NCBI GenBank assembly: GCA_965206975.1
Contig: OZ242253.1
Span: 682,001-746,000 of the forward strand
Reading direction: 5' to 3'
From: JAAXGI01 sp965206975
GTDB taxonomy: Bacteria > Gemmatimonadota > Gemmatimonadetes > Longimicrobiales > Gaopeijiaceae
DNA length: 64,000 bases
The position numbers and the translations under genes were made by a program. The notes below the pieces were generated by a model that was not told where the DNA came from, did not search any database, and saw only the letters and a list, made by a program, of their open reading frames with translations. This document shows positions 38,618 to 48,691 of the stretch, one piece after another. How positions within the stretch are numbered: the stretch's first letter is position 1; each line of letters begins with the position of its first letter.

Positions 38618-38872
38618 CGGAGCCGAAACTCCGGGGAAGAGGAGGAGTCTCTACCGCGCCCGTCGAAGTTCGTCCGGTGGGAGGGGGCAGGCAAGCGGTG
38701 CCGGGCCCGAAAGCAGGCGGAACCAAGGGCGTTTCTTCGGGTATTGGGTGGATTATCGAGGATCCCGGTTCGGACGCCGCGCGGCTCCGGGTTCCGCGAT
38801 CCTCTCCCGGCAGTGGACGTGCCCTCCACTAGCAAATCGGATCTCGTTGGCCCTCAGGTGACGTCACGGAAG

Positions 38873-40009
38873 ATGATGATCCAGTATGTGGACGATCCGA
38901 CGAGCCTCGAGGATGCAAGGGCCGCGCTCGCGGATGCGGACGCGTTCGCGGTGGACTGCGAGGCCGCCGGATTCCATCGCTACTCGGACCGTCTCTGCCT
39001 CCTGCAGGTCACGTGCGGCGAGCGGACGTACCTCTTCGACCCATTCGTGCTGGACCCGGCGCCGGCTCTCGAAGAGCCCCTTCGCGACCCGTCCGTCGAG
39101 GTCGTGATGCATGGGGCGGACTTCGACCTCCGCCTCCTCGACCGGGATCTGGGGCTTCGCGTCCGATCTCTCTTCGACACGCAGATCGCCGCCTCCCTCC
39201 TCGGCGTCACCGGGGTGGGGCTCCAGACGCTCCTCAGGGACCGTTTCGGGATCCGCCTCTCGAAGAAGTACCAGCAGGCGGACTGGGCGATGCGTCCGCT
39301 CCCGGAGCCAATGCTCGAGTACGCGGCTCGCGATACCGCGCACCTTGAGGATCTCGCGCGTGAGCTCCGCAGGGAGCTCGTGGACGCCGGACGCCTCGAG
39401 TGGGCGATGGAGGAGTCCCGGGCGCTGGAGTTGGTCCGCTTCGAGCTCCCGCCGGCGAGGGATCGGGTCCTCCAGGTCCGGGAGGCTCGAAGCCTCGGGG
39501 CCCGAGAGGTCGACCGGCTCCGGGAGGCGCTCGAATGGAGGGACGAGATCGCCCGGGAACGCGACCGCGCGCCCTTCCGGATCGCCGGAAACCGGACGCT
39601 CATGGAGGCGGCCGTGAGGAACCCCGGGACGGTCGAGGAGCTCACCGAACTCGGGGGGATGAACGCCGCGCTCGCCCGCGAGCGGGGCGGCGAGCTCATC
39701 CGCCGGTTCCGCTCCGTGACCGGAAAGCCGGCGGGAGCGCTTACCGGCTACCCGCTCAACGCCGCCTACGGCAATGGGTCGAGCCGCCGGCTCGACCCGC
39801 AGGTCGAGGAGCGGCTGACGAGGCTCAAGGCCGTGCGCAACGCGACGGCCGAGCGGCTCGGCGTGGATCGCGGCACCCTCCTTTCCAATGCAATCCTCGA
39901 GGTGATCGCCGAGGCCGCCCCGGCGCGGCGCGAGGAGCTCGCCACCGTGGGCGGAATTCGACAGTGGCAATCCGATGTGCTCGGCGCCGAGCTACTGGCG
40001 TCGGTATGA
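38873..40009 (+). CDS. rnd: Ribonuclease D
   Basis: 3'-5' exoribonuclease of tRNA maturation, 378 residues from ATG 38873 (GTG 38858 is an alternative). The DEDDy nuclease domain has AVDCEAAGFHRYSDRLCLLQ, VVMHGADFDLRLLDRD and YAARDTAHLEDLA, so all acidic residues and the Tyr are present. A HRDC domain follows (about 205-285), with a second C-terminal helical unit. The upstream frame remains open but overlaps pyk antisense and is not coding. Confidence 0.92.
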   Translation: MMIQYVDDPTSLEDARAALADADAFAVDCEAAGFHRYSDRLCLLQVTCGERTYLFDPFVLDPAPALEEPLRDPSVEVVMHGADFDLRLLDRDLGLRVRSLFDTQIAASLLGVTGVGLQTLLRDRFGIRLSKKYQQADWAMRPLPEPMLEYAARDTAHLEDLARELRRELVDAGRLEWAMEESRALELVRFELPPARDRVLQVREARSLGAREVDRLREALEWRDEIARERDRAPFRIAGNRTLMEAAVRNPGTVEELTELGGMNAALARERGGELIRRFRSVTGKPAGALTGYPLNAAYGNGSSRRLDPQVEERLTRLKAVRNATAERLGVDRGTLLSNAILEVIAEAAPARREELATVGGIRQWQSDVLGAELLASV

Positions 40010-40085
40010 GACCGTGTTTCGGCGACTCGCGGTCCCCGCGAAAGGGGCCCACGAACCCACTGAACCATTGAACCCGGAGGCCTAA

Positions 40086-40463
40086 TTGGCTGCGGAGATG
40101 CTTGAGCGCGAAGACCTTTCCATATATGTGGTCGCCGGCGTTCCGAAGAGCTTCAAGAAGAAGCTCCTCAAGTTTGTTGACGGGGAAGCGAAGGCGGGTG
40201 GCGAGGTGATGCTCCTCGACGAGGAGATGACCGAATGGATTCTGGCCCGCGTCAAGGGGGAGAAGCGGCGGAGCCACGAGCAGACGCCCGGATCATCCGC
40301 CCTCTGGCGTGCCTACCGGGCGCTCAGCGCGGCCCGCTATCACCTGCAGGACCAGCCCATCGAGCTGAAGATCCGAAGCGTCCGGGACGAGATCGAGGAG
40401 CTGTGGAGGGACACGAGCCCCCTCCATGAGAACCGGGAAGAGTCGTTGGAAGGGGTCGGATAG
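40086..40463 (+). CDS. Small conserved-looking protein of unknown function
   Basis: 125 residues from TTG 40086, chosen because GGAGG lies five bases upstream; an internal ATG at 40098 lacks a good site. I do not recognise a family. The first half is compact (SIYVVAGVPKSFKKKLLKF then VDGEAKAGGEVMLLDEEM and TEWILARVKGE). A charged helical second half follows, with RYHLQDQPIELKIRSVRDE. No signal peptide, Cys or membrane segment. The codon use matches neighbours, so a real gene is likely. It follows rnd by 76 bp on the same strand and may be cotranscribed with it. Confidence 0.6.
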   Translation: MAAEMLEREDLSIYVVAGVPKSFKKKLLKFVDGEAKAGGEVMLLDEEMTEWILARVKGEKRRSHEQTPGSSALWRAYRALSAARYHLQDQPIELKIRSVRDEIEELWRDTSPLHENREESLEGVG

Positions 40464-41041
40464 CTTGCCGCTGGCCCGACCTTCGCCTCTGCATGTGATC
40501 GCTCCGGACCCCGGACCCTGAAGCGGGGGTCCTAGGCAGAGCCACCCCCGCACGCCTTTGCCGACGCGGCGCAGCTCGAGCGGCTCCTGTCCATCCCCGG
40601 CTCGACCTCGTTCCCGCCGCCGGCGGTTGCGGGACAGGCGCCGTGCCCTCCCTCGGTCGGTTCAGAGGTCCCGGCATGGTGCAGCGAGTTCACGACGATC
40701 ACCGCGCCGGTCAGGTCGCGTTCGGGGCGCACGAGCTGCCTCCCCACATGGGCCTCTGAGTCGTACGGCTCAAGTAGGCAGCCCGGGGCTCGGGCGGCGA
40801 GCTTCCTCTGCTCCGGCGGCGGCAGGGATAAAGCCGGGGGAATCCGGGTTCGCGTCGCTTGGTTGCAGCCAAAACCTCTAGCCCGTGCCGGGCGGATGTA
40901 GGCCGGACACGCCGCGAGACCCTACCTCGTCTCCATACAGCGCTCCCGAGCCCGGATCGTGGCTCGGGGTGGAGCGGGCCCGCGGCGAGGCCACGCGGGG
41001 CAAGTCATGTACCCACGCATGTGCCGCGAGGACAGCAGGCG
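40464..41041. other. Non-coding stretch between the unknown gene and the DksA-type gene
   Basis: No credible gene. Short open frames on both strands have no similarity I recognise. No clear terminator or repeat was found. Confidence 0.45.
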
Positions 41042-41425
41042 TCAGAGGGATTCCTCTTCCTCCTTCACCTTGCAATCGATGCAGTACCGCGCGTGGGGGA
41101 GCGCCTCGAGGCGTCCGAACGGAACCGCCGCCCCGCACGTATGACAGGTCCCGAAGCTCTTCGGATCGTCGTACAGGCGCCGCAACGCCTCCTCGAGCCT
41201 GTACAGGTAGCGCCCTTCCTTCGTGGCGAACAGCGCCGCTTTCTCCCGCTCCATCGACTCCGTTCCCTGGTCCGCCATGTGGTCGGTGTAGGCTGACAGG
41301 TCGGAATCCGCCGACTCCCGGCCCGCCTTGGCCATCTCGTCGAAGAGGCCAAGGGACCGGAGCGCTCTCGAACGTTCGGCGAGGAGGCGCTGCTCGATGT
41401 GATCCAGCTGCGACTTCGTGAGCAT
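41042..41425 (-). CDS. TraR/DksA-family C4 zinc-finger protein
   Basis: 127 residues. The N-terminal half is a helical hairpin (MLTKSQLDHIEQRLLAERSR) and the C-terminal half a four-Cys zinc finger (CHTCGAAVPFGRLEALPHA and YCIDCK). These proteins insert into the RNA polymerase secondary channel. The middle HMADQGTESMERE is the pattern of the general DksA/TraR group, and the tip lacks a clear E. coli-type DxxDxA. So binding to polymerase is plausible; ppGpp synergy is uncertain. Divergent from yggX. Confidence 0.88.
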   Translation of the reverse strand: MLTKSQLDHIEQRLLAERSRALRSLGLFDEMAKAGRESADSDLSAYTDHMADQGTESMEREKAALFATKEGRYLYRLEEALRRLYDDPKSFGTCHTCGAAVPFGRLEALPHARYCIDCKVKEEEESL

Positions 41426-41559
41426 CGGGTGGCCTTGGACCGAGAGAAACTCGCGGAACGGGCCCGGGTAGTGCGAACAACGCGGGGCCCGGCCCGAACT
41501 TCTGGCTAGCTCGGAAAAGTACTGCCTCAGTCACCGCGAAGCTACCATCGGGAGGGAGC

Positions 41560-41838
41560 GTGGAAGTCGTCGAGTGTCGGCGGTGTTCAGAGGAGAAGGA
41601 GGCGCTAGCGACTCCCCCATTTCGGGACGAGCGCGGAGCGAGGATCCGGGCCGAGATCTGCAAGGGCTGCTGGACCGAGTGGCTTCAGCACCAGACGCTC
41701 CTGATCAACCACTACGGCCTGGATCCCCGCGAACGGAAATCGAGGGAGTTCCTCTACACGCAGATCGACGAGGTTCTCCTCGGCGACGCAGACGCGGAGC
41801 AGGTGGACACGACAAAGCAGGGAACGATCGAGTGGTAG
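41560..41838 (+). CDS. yggX: Fe(II)-trafficking/oxidative-damage protein, YggX-like
   Basis: 92 residues from GTG 41560, with GGGAGG upstream. The core aligns with YggX: AEICKGCWTEWLQHQTLLIN matches the family's EISKEAWAQWQHKQTMLIN pattern, followed by YGLDPRERKSREFLYTQI. The N terminus has two extra Cys (ECRRCSE) and a third is in EICKGC; E. coli YggX uses one conserved Cys. It probably takes part in iron handling and protection of Fe-S enzymes such as LeuCD. Divergent from the DksA-type gene. Confidence 0.8.
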   Translation: MEVVECRRCSEEKEALATPPFRDERGARIRAEICKGCWTEWLQHQTLLINHYGLDPRERKSREFLYTQIDEVLLGDADAEQVDTTKQGTIEW

Positions 41839-41997
41839 CGACCGGAGCGTGCGCGTGCACCACCGCGCTGGCCGGCACCCTTCACCCGGGGCCCGGCCCC
41901 TAGAGCTGCGAGCCGGTAGGCGGGCCGGCGGATCTGGGCGCGGCTCGAACCCGTAGCGGGCTGCAACCACTCGGCGGCATCCTGAAGTCGACCGGCT

Positions 41998-43272
41998 TCA
42001 GGACGCCACGCCTTCGCCAGCGAGGACGGGCGCAATCTCCTCGAGCGCGGCTTCGAGGACCTCTCGGTCGACGATGAGCGGCGGGGCGAATCGCACCACT
42101 TGGCGGTGGGTCTCCTTCGCGAGGATCCCCCTCCGCATCAGCGCCTCGCAGAACGGCCGCGCAGGCCCGGAGGATTCCCTGATCACCACGCCAATCATGA
42201 GACCCCGCCCCCGAACCTGAGCCACGTGCGGCGAGTCGAGCGCCCGGAGCTCGTCGATAAACCACCGGCCAACGGAGTCCGCCCGCTCCGAGAGCCGCTC
42301 GTCCAGGATTACGGCGAGCGCCGCCCGGGCGACGGCCGCCCCTAAGGGATTCCCGCCGAAGGTCGACCCGTGGTCGCCCGGCCGGAAGACGTCCATGTAC
42401 TCTTCCGCCGCGAGTGCGGCCGAGACGGGGTATACGCCGCCGCCGAGCGCCTTCCCGACGATCAGGACATCGGGCCGGACCCCCTCCCAGTCTGAGCAGA
42501 AGAGCCGGCCGGTGCGGCCGAGGCCCGTCTGGATCTCGTCGGCGATCAGCGCAACGCGGTTCTCCCCGCAGAGATCACGCGCCGCCGCCAAATAGCCCTC
42601 CGGGGGGACGACGACCCCGGCCTCCCCCTGAATCGGCTCGACCAGGAACCCCACCGTATTCGGGGAAATCGCCGCCCGGAGCGCCCCGACGTCCCCATAC
42701 GGTACCATTCGGAACCCCGGGGTGAAGGGCCCGAAGCCCGCCCGGTAGTTCTCCTCGGAGGAGAAGGAGATGATCGTCGTCGTGCGCCCTGCGAAGTTGC
42801 CCTCGCATACGATGATCTCGGACGCATCCTGGGGCACCCCCTTCACCTCGACGCCCCACCTTCGCACCATCTTGATTGCCGTCTCGACCGCCTCCGCCCC
42901 CGTGTTCATCGGCAGCGCCTTCCCGTATCCCGTCGCTCGGCAGAGCTCGGCAAGGAAGGGACCCGCCTGATCGTTGTGGAAGGCCCGCGAGGTCAGCGTC
43001 AGGCGCTCCAGCTGTTCGAGCGCCGCCGATACGATCCGCGGGTGCCTATGCCCTTGGTTCAGCGCCGAATAGGCGGAGAGCATGTCCAGGTAGCGCTCGC
43101 CCCGGACGTCCCACACCCAAACCCCTTCCCCCCGGTCGAGGACCACGGGTAAGGGCTGGTAGTTGCGGGCGCACCACCGCTCGGCCGAGCGGATGAGCGC
43201 CTCTTCCCTTGCCTGGACGGATTCGGTCAACGGCCCACTCCAATCGAACTGCCGGGAGCTCTCAAATCGCAC
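41998..43272 (-). CDS. rocD: Ornithine--oxo-acid aminotransferase
   Basis: PLP enzyme (class III) that turns ornithine and 2-oxoglutarate into glutamate semialdehyde and glutamate. Diagnostic stretches are MLSAYSALNQGHRHPRI, LTSRAFHNDQAGPF, MNTGAEAVETAIKM, ADEIQTGLGRTGRLFCSDW and the PLP Lys in LIVGKALGGGVYP. They match Bacillus RocD closely. I took GTG 43272, giving 424 residues; a longer GTG start at 43362 would add 30 low-complexity residues and leave only 51 bp to the divergent permease. It belongs with putA at 48692-51640 in arginine/ornithine/proline breakdown to glutamate. Confidence 0.93.
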   Translation of the reverse strand: MRFESSRQFDWSGPLTESVQAREEALIRSAERWCARNYQPLPVVLDRGEGVWVWDVRGERYLDMLSAYSALNQGHRHPRIVSAALEQLERLTLTSRAFHNDQAGPFLAELCRATGYGKALPMNTGAEAVETAIKMVRRWGVEVKGVPQDASEIIVCEGNFAGRTTTIISFSSEENYRAGFGPFTPGFRMVPYGDVGALRAAISPNTVGFLVEPIQGEAGVVVPPEGYLAAARDLCGENRVALIADEIQTGLGRTGRLFCSDWEGVRPDVLIVGKALGGGVYPVSAALAAEEYMDVFRPGDHGSTFGGNPLGAAVARAALAVILDERLSERADSVGRWFIDELRALDSPHVAQVRGRGLMIGVVIRESSGPARPFCEALMRRGILAKETHRQVVRFAPPLIVDREVLEAALEEIAPVLAGEGVAS

Positions 43273-43413
43273 AACGACCGAGTCTACCAACGCAGCGGCG
43301 GGCGGATCAAGGCCCCGCGCCACCGACGCGGCGGCGAGTCTCCCCGAGTTGCCCCCCGCCACCCCTCGCCGCCCGGTTGCCGGAGCGCACCTCCAAGGCT
43401 ACCGTGGGGCACT

Positions 43414-45117
43414 ATGACTCCAGGAACCGCTGCTCTCCTCGCCGTCCTCCCGATCCTCGTCGCGGCAGTCCTCCTTATCGGATTCAGGGTCCCCGCGAAG
43501 TTGGCGATGCCGATCGTCTACCTCGTCGCCGTGATCCTCGCGTTCGCCGCCTGGCAGGTGGAGCTGGTCCGCCTCGCGGCGGCCACGATCCAGGGACTCT
43601 TCATCTCCTTCGATCTCCTCTTCATCATCTTCGGCGCGATCCTTCTCCTTCACACCCTCGAGAAGTCTGGTGGGGTCGCGGCAATTCGGCGGAGCTTTCA
43701 CGGGGTGAGCGATGACCGCCGGGTACAGCTCGTAATCATCGCGTGGCTCTTCGGCTCCTTCATCGAGGGAGCCGCCGGTTTCGGCGCGCCCGCCGCGGTG
43801 GCCGCCCCCCTGATGGTGGCGATGGGCTTTCCAGCCGCGAGCGCCGTGATGATCGGGATGATGATCCAGAGTACGCCCGTGACCTTCGGGGCCGTGGGGA
43901 CACCCGTTCTCGTCGGGCTCTCGGGGGGGCTCGGCGGAGCCGACTTCGATGCCGCGCTCGGGGCTGCTGGGATGGAGATGATCGACTACCTGCGGCTCGT
44001 CACCCGACGCATCGTCGTCCTTCACGGGATCGCCGGCGTCCTCATGCCGACCTTCATGGTGGTGATGCTTACCCGGTTCTTCGGTCGGAACCGGTCGTGG
44101 ACGGAGGGACTTTCCGTCCTCCCCTTCACCCTCTTCGGGGGGATCGCATTCGTCGTTCCCTATATCCTCATCGGATTCGTCTTCGGACCCGAGTTCCCCT
44201 CCCTCCTCGGCGCGCCGATCGGGCTCGCCATCGTGGTCTTCGCAGCCAGGCGGGGATTCCTCCTTCCGGAGGATACGTGGGAGTTCGCCGAGGCCTCGAG
44301 CTGGCCGTCCGACTGGGTCAGCGGACTCGAGATCAGCGAAGAGCAGGCCCGCCGGGAGGGGCATGCGAGCAAGATCTCTGGACCGGTGGCATGGGCCCCC
44401 TACGCACTCCTCGGTCTGCTCCTCGTACTTACGCGGTTGCCGCAGCTGCCGATCCAGGGGCTCCTCCAGGCACCCGCAATCACCTGGTCAAACATCTTCG
44501 GAACGGGGATCAGTGGATCGACGACGCCCCTCTACCTCCCGGGATTCGTCCTCATCGTGGTGGTCGGGATCACCTTCTTCCTCCACCGGATGCGCGTGCC
44601 GGCCCTGGTCAGCGCCACCCGCGACGCGGCCCGCGTACTCGTCGGAGCGGGGTTCGTCCTCGTCTTCACCGTTCCGATGGTACGGGTCTACATCAACTCG
44701 GACGTGAACGGGGCAGGGCTCGCGAGCATGCCGCTCGAGATGGCAGAGTGGGTCGCGAGCAGCGTAGGACCGGTGTGGCCGATGTTCGCCGGCATGACGG
44801 GGGCACTCGGGGCCTTCATCGCGGGGTCGAACACCGTGAGCAATCTCATGTTCTCCGCCTTCCAGTACGGCGTGGCCGAGCAGCTCGCCGTCTCCACGAT
44901 GATGATCGTCGCCCTCCAAGCCGTCGGGGCGGCGGCAGGCAACATGGTCGCGATCCACAATGTGGTCGCGGCCTCGGCAACCGTGGGCCTCCTCGGGAAG
45001 GAGGGGGCGACCCTCAGGAAGACGATCCTGCCCACGATCTACTACCTGCTCGTGATCGGCACTCTGGGCCTGATCGCCGTTAACGTGATCGGGGTCACCG
45101 ACCCGCTCCTCCGGTAG
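43414..45117 (+). CDS. lldP: L-lactate permease family transporter
   Basis: Inner-membrane transporter of the LctP/LldP family, 567 residues with about 12 or more hydrophobic spans. Motifs include GSFIEGAAGFGAPAAVAAP and MMIQSTPVTFGAVGTP. The end is hydrophobic and complete. It imports lactate or glycolate with protons. No lactate dehydrogenase gene lies beside it. Divergent from rocD. Confidence 0.93.
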   Translation: MTPGTAALLAVLPILVAAVLLIGFRVPAKLAMPIVYLVAVILAFAAWQVELVRLAAATIQGLFISFDLLFIIFGAILLLHTLEKSGGVAAIRRSFHGVSDDRRVQLVIIAWLFGSFIEGAAGFGAPAAVAAPLMVAMGFPAASAVMIGMMIQSTPVTFGAVGTPVLVGLSGGLGGADFDAALGAAGMEMIDYLRLVTRRIVVLHGIAGVLMPTFMVVMLTRFFGRNRSWTEGLSVLPFTLFGGIAFVVPYILIGFVFGPEFPSLLGAPIGLAIVVFAARRGFLLPEDTWEFAEASSWPSDWVSGLEISEEQARREGHASKISGPVAWAPYALLGLLLVLTRLPQLPIQGLLQAPAITWSNIFGTGISGSTTPLYLPGFVLIVVVGITFFLHRMRVPALVSATRDAARVLVGAGFVLVFTVPMVRVYINSDVNGAGLASMPLEMAEWVASSVGPVWPMFAGMTGALGAFIAGSNTVSNLMFSAFQYGVAEQLAVSTMMIVALQAVGAAAGNMVAIHNVVAASATVGLLGKEGATLRKTILPTIYYLLVIGTLGLIAVNVIGVTDPLLR

Positions 45118-45240
45118 CCCGCCGGGGCTAGGCCCGGGAGTCGTTGCTCGGTATCTTTCGCGGCACCGCAACCGACCCCTGAGCCAAGATAGGCCGGCGT
45201 TCCCCTCGCACCCGGTTCGACACCCCCCGACGGAGTCCTC

Positions 45241-47520
45241 ATGATCGCGAACCCGCGCCACGCGCCAACTGCAATCCAGCGCGCGGGCCGCCACTCCGGC
45301 GGCGCCTTCTCCCGTGCCACCGTCCCAGTCCTCGGCCTCCTGGTCTTCCTCGGCGGCCTCGGGACGATACCACCTGCCTTGGCGCAGGAGAGTTGGGAGC
45401 TCTACCAGGTCGGCGCCGTCCGCACGGTTGAGGCGCCCGACGTCGACGGGTTGCTCGACGACCCCGCGTGGGAGCGCGCATCCGTCATCACGGACTTCAT
45501 CCAACAGGAGCCGGACGAGGGCGCTCCGGCAACAGAGCGAACCGAGGTGCGCGTGCTCTACGACGGGGCGAGTCTCTACCTAGGTGTCCACGCCTTCGAC
45601 TCGCAGCCGGGCGGGGTGCTCGCCACGGAGCTCAGGCGGGACGGGGACCGGATCCTCGAGGAGGACAACCTACAGATCATCATCGACACATTCATGGACC
45701 AGCGCTCAGCTTACATGTTCGTGGTGAGCCCTGCGGGGGCGCAGCTCGACCAACAGGTCGCGGACGAGGGCGGACGTGACCGGAGGGCGAGCGCCTCGGC
45801 CGTGAATCGGGACTGGGACGGGGTGTGGTCCCTCGAGGCGAGGCGGACTCCAGATGGTTGGGTTGCGGAAATCGAGATCCCCATGGTCACGCTCCGGTTC
45901 CCGGACGCGGATCCGCAGTCGTGGGGAATCAACCTCATGCGCAACATCAGCCGGAAGAACGAGCAGGCGTACTGGGCCCCCATTCCCAAGCCCTTCACCC
46001 TCACGCGGGTAAGCCTGGCGGGGAGCCTGACGGACCTCGGGACGCTCGACCGGGGACGGGACCTTCGGATCAAGCCCTTCGTTACGGGTGGGGGGCGGAG
46101 CACGCTCGAGAGCGGGATCTCGGACCGCACAGCGCAGAGCGACATCGGCCTCGACGTAAAGTACGGGATCACAGCAGGACTCAACCTTGACGTAACGGTA
46201 AACACGGACTTCGCCCAGGCCGAAGTCGACAACGAACAGGTCAACCTGACGCGCTTCGCGCTCTTCTATCCGGAGAAGCGCGAGTTCTTCCTCGAGAACT
46301 CCGGCCAGTTCTCCGTGGGGAGCACGAACTCCACAGGACGGATCGCTGACCTCTTTTTCAGCCGCCGAATCGGAATCTCGGCCTCGAGGCAGCAGGTGCC
46401 GATCCTCGGAGGGGCAAGGCTCACGGGAAAGATCGGCCAGAACAACATCGCGATCATGGACCTCCAGACCGACGATGCCTTCGGGGAATCTGGAGAGAAC
46501 TTCCTCGTCGCCCGCTACAGCCGCGACATGATGGAGCGCTCGAGGATCGGCGGGCTCGTGATCAATAAGCAGGCGAGCAGCGGGGGGCGCTACAACCGCA
46601 CGTACGCGGCGGACCTGATCTGGTCCCCAATCCCGGCCTTGACCGTGGACGCCTTCGTGGCGGGCACCGAGACGACAGGGATGTCGGAGGACCAGATGGC
46701 CGGGCACATCCGGGCTGGGTGGCTCGACGAGTCGTGGCGTATCTACACCGAGCATACCGATCTCGGGAGTAACTTCAATCCCGAGGTCGGGTTCGTCCCC
46801 CGCGTCGGGATCAGGAGGAGCAAGTTTCACTTCGAGGGCAACCCCAGGCCGGAGCGCTGGGGGATCCGCATGATGGAGCCGATGTGGAACGTCGAGCACA
46901 TCGCCGACCAGTCCGGCCGGCTCATGACTCGGCGCTATCACCACATGGTCGGAACGAGGTTCGACAGCGGCGCGTTCCTCAACCTCCGCTACGACCGCTG
47001 GTTCGAACGGCTCGACGAGCCCTTCCGGGTGGCGAACAATGTCACGATCGACGAGGGGAACTACAAGTTCTGGACGCTAGCCGTCAGCTTCAACAGCAAC
47101 CCGTCCAGGCGGTTCTTCTACGGGTTCAACTACTCCCCGCAAACCTTCTACGATGGGGATCGCTTCGACTGGTCCGTGAACGGGGGCCTCCGGGTGACGA
47201 ACCAGCTCGCGACCTCCGCGCGCTTCTCGCGAAACGACGCGGACCTCCCCGCCGGCTCTTTCGTCGCCGACATCGGGTCATTCCAGCTCGACTACGCGCT
47301 CTCCCCGAACATGTCGCTCCGGAGTATCTCGCAGTACAACTCCGCGACGGAGCAGTGGAGCACAAGCGCACGCCTCCGCTACATCTACAGGCCCGGCAGC
47401 GATATCTACATCGTCTACGACGAGGTCCGCCGCGACGACGCGATTCGGGTCTCCCCCTGGGTGGAGGAGTTCCGCGACCGGCAGCTCATCATCAAGATGA
47501 CCTACCTCCTCTCGATGTAG
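45241..47520 (+). CDS. Exported DUF5916 protein with family-9 carbohydrate-binding-like domain
   Basis: 759 residues. ATG 45241 has GGAG upstream and is followed by a signal peptide (VPVLGLLVFLGGLGTIPPA, then LAQE). The N-terminal domain (about 55-255) resembles CBM9: EAPDVDGLLDDPAWERA, TEVRVLYDGASLYLGVHAF. The C-terminal DUF5916 part has alternating beta-strand patterns (FARFSRNDADLP and similar) and the FYPEKREFFLENSGQFSVG motif. It looks like an outer-membrane barrel with an N-terminal domain. The substrate is unknown. Confidence 0.85.
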   Translation: MIANPRHAPTAIQRAGRHSGGAFSRATVPVLGLLVFLGGLGTIPPALAQESWELYQVGAVRTVEAPDVDGLLDDPAWERASVITDFIQQEPDEGAPATERTEVRVLYDGASLYLGVHAFDSQPGGVLATELRRDGDRILEEDNLQIIIDTFMDQRSAYMFVVSPAGAQLDQQVADEGGRDRRASASAVNRDWDGVWSLEARRTPDGWVAEIEIPMVTLRFPDADPQSWGINLMRNISRKNEQAYWAPIPKPFTLTRVSLAGSLTDLGTLDRGRDLRIKPFVTGGGRSTLESGISDRTAQSDIGLDVKYGITAGLNLDVTVNTDFAQAEVDNEQVNLTRFALFYPEKREFFLENSGQFSVGSTNSTGRIADLFFSRRIGISASRQQVPILGGARLTGKIGQNNIAIMDLQTDDAFGESGENFLVARYSRDMMERSRIGGLVINKQASSGGRYNRTYAADLIWSPIPALTVDAFVAGTETTGMSEDQMAGHIRAGWLDESWRIYTEHTDLGSNFNPEVGFVPRVGIRRSKFHFEGNPRPERWGIRMMEPMWNVEHIADQSGRLMTRRYHHMVGTRFDSGAFLNLRYDRWFERLDEPFRVANNVTIDEGNYKFWTLAVSFNSNPSRRFFYGFNYSPQTFYDGDRFDWSVNGGLRVTNQLATSARFSRNDADLPAGSFVADIGSFQLDYALSPNMSLRSISQYNSATEQWSTSARLRYIYRPGSDIYIVYDEVRRDDAIRVSPWVEEFRDRQLIIKMTYLLSM

Positions 47521-47556
47521 CGCCGCGTCCCGCTCGCCCGGGAATCCGGGATCGCG

Positions 47557-48435
47557 GTGGCGATGCGGCGACCCCGCCAGCCCCCTGGCGACCGGATCGC
47601 TCGATACTACGACAGGAACACTGCCCGCTTCCTCCTCGTTGGAGGGAGTGGGCGGAGCCACGCCCTTCACCGTCAACTCTGGGGGGAAGGAGTCACTTCG
47701 ACGGAAGGGGCATCGAGCTACATCCATCGCCTCATCGAGGGAGTCGTGAGGGAGGGGCACCGGACCGACGCGCCGGTGATCCTCGATATGGGGTGCGGGG
47801 TGGGAGGCACCCTCTTCCACCTTGCGGAGGCCTTCCCGCAGGGACGGGTCGTGGGCATCACGATCAGCCCGAAGCAGCACGGCGTTGCCGAGCGACTGGC
47901 GACGAGCAGGAAGCTCGGCGAACGGTGTCGCTTCGTGCTGGGCGACTTCGAGAGCACAGAGACCGGTGCGATCGCGGACGTAGTGGTCGCGATCGAATCC
48001 TTCGCCCACAGCAAGTCAGCCCCCGACTTCTTCGCAGCGGCCACCCTTCAGCTGGCCGCAGACGGCATTCTCCTAATCGCCGACGACTTTCTGGCGGAAG
48101 ACGTGGGGGAACTCGACGCTCCGGCACAGTGGCAAGTGGAGGACCTTCGAGCCGGGTGGGGCCTGCCGGCCCTCGGCACGGTCGGCGCGTGCGCCCGAAT
48201 CGCAGAGGAGCGAGGCCTCTATCTCGACGGGAATACCGACCTTACCGGGCTCATCCGCCTAGGGAGGCCGAGGGACCGGGCCATCGCTCTCCTTTGCCCA
48301 CTCATCCGGAGGCTCGGATTGCACGATGTCCCCTTCTTCGGAAACATGATCGGGGGGAACGCGCTTCAGAACGGACTCCGGGACGGATTGCTCACGTACC
48401 GGCTCCTTCGCTTCCGACGAGGAGCGCGGACATGA
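47557..48435 (+). CDS. Class I SAM-dependent methyltransferase
   Basis: 292 residues from GTG 47557 (ATG 47563 is an alternative). The SAM motif I is ILDMGCGVGGTLFHLAEA, with VVGITISPKQ as the acidic/motif-II region and RCRFVLGDFES and VVVAIESFAHS following. The arrangement (GITISPKQ...A.R) resembles cyclopropane-fatty-acid or tocopherol/sterol C-methyltransferases, so a lipid substrate is likely but unproved. It follows the DUF5916 gene by 36 bp. Confidence 0.85.
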   Translation: MAMRRPRQPPGDRIARYYDRNTARFLLVGGSGRSHALHRQLWGEGVTSTEGASSYIHRLIEGVVREGHRTDAPVILDMGCGVGGTLFHLAEAFPQGRVVGITISPKQHGVAERLATSRKLGERCRFVLGDFESTETGAIADVVVAIESFAHSKSAPDFFAAATLQLAADGILLIADDFLAEDVGELDAPAQWQVEDLRAGWGLPALGTVGACARIAEERGLYLDGNTDLTGLIRLGRPRDRAIALLCPLIRRLGLHDVPFFGNMIGGNALQNGLRDGLLTYRLLRFRRGART

Positions 48436-48691
48436 GGAGGCGGACCCAGCCTCTCCGCACGCACATGGGCGCCCGTGTTCGTGGGTGGGCTCGACAGCCC
48501 GATCCGGCCGGACGCTGTAGCGACCCGTGCCCGCTCCCTCGGGACGTGTCGTGAAGGTCGCCAGCCGCCGAGGCGCCGCGTGGTGCGGGGGCTCACAGCG
48601 GGCCGCTTCCGCCACAACTGCCCTCTTCGCACGGTCATCGGCGGGAGACGTTCCCCCGCCAGTTCGGATCCGGCGAACGAGAGTCTCGGCA

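Noticed and set aside
40532..40747. Possible small gene or fragment on the minus strand
   Set aside because: The reading is short, without ribosome-binding site or similarity, and looks like GC-rich noise.
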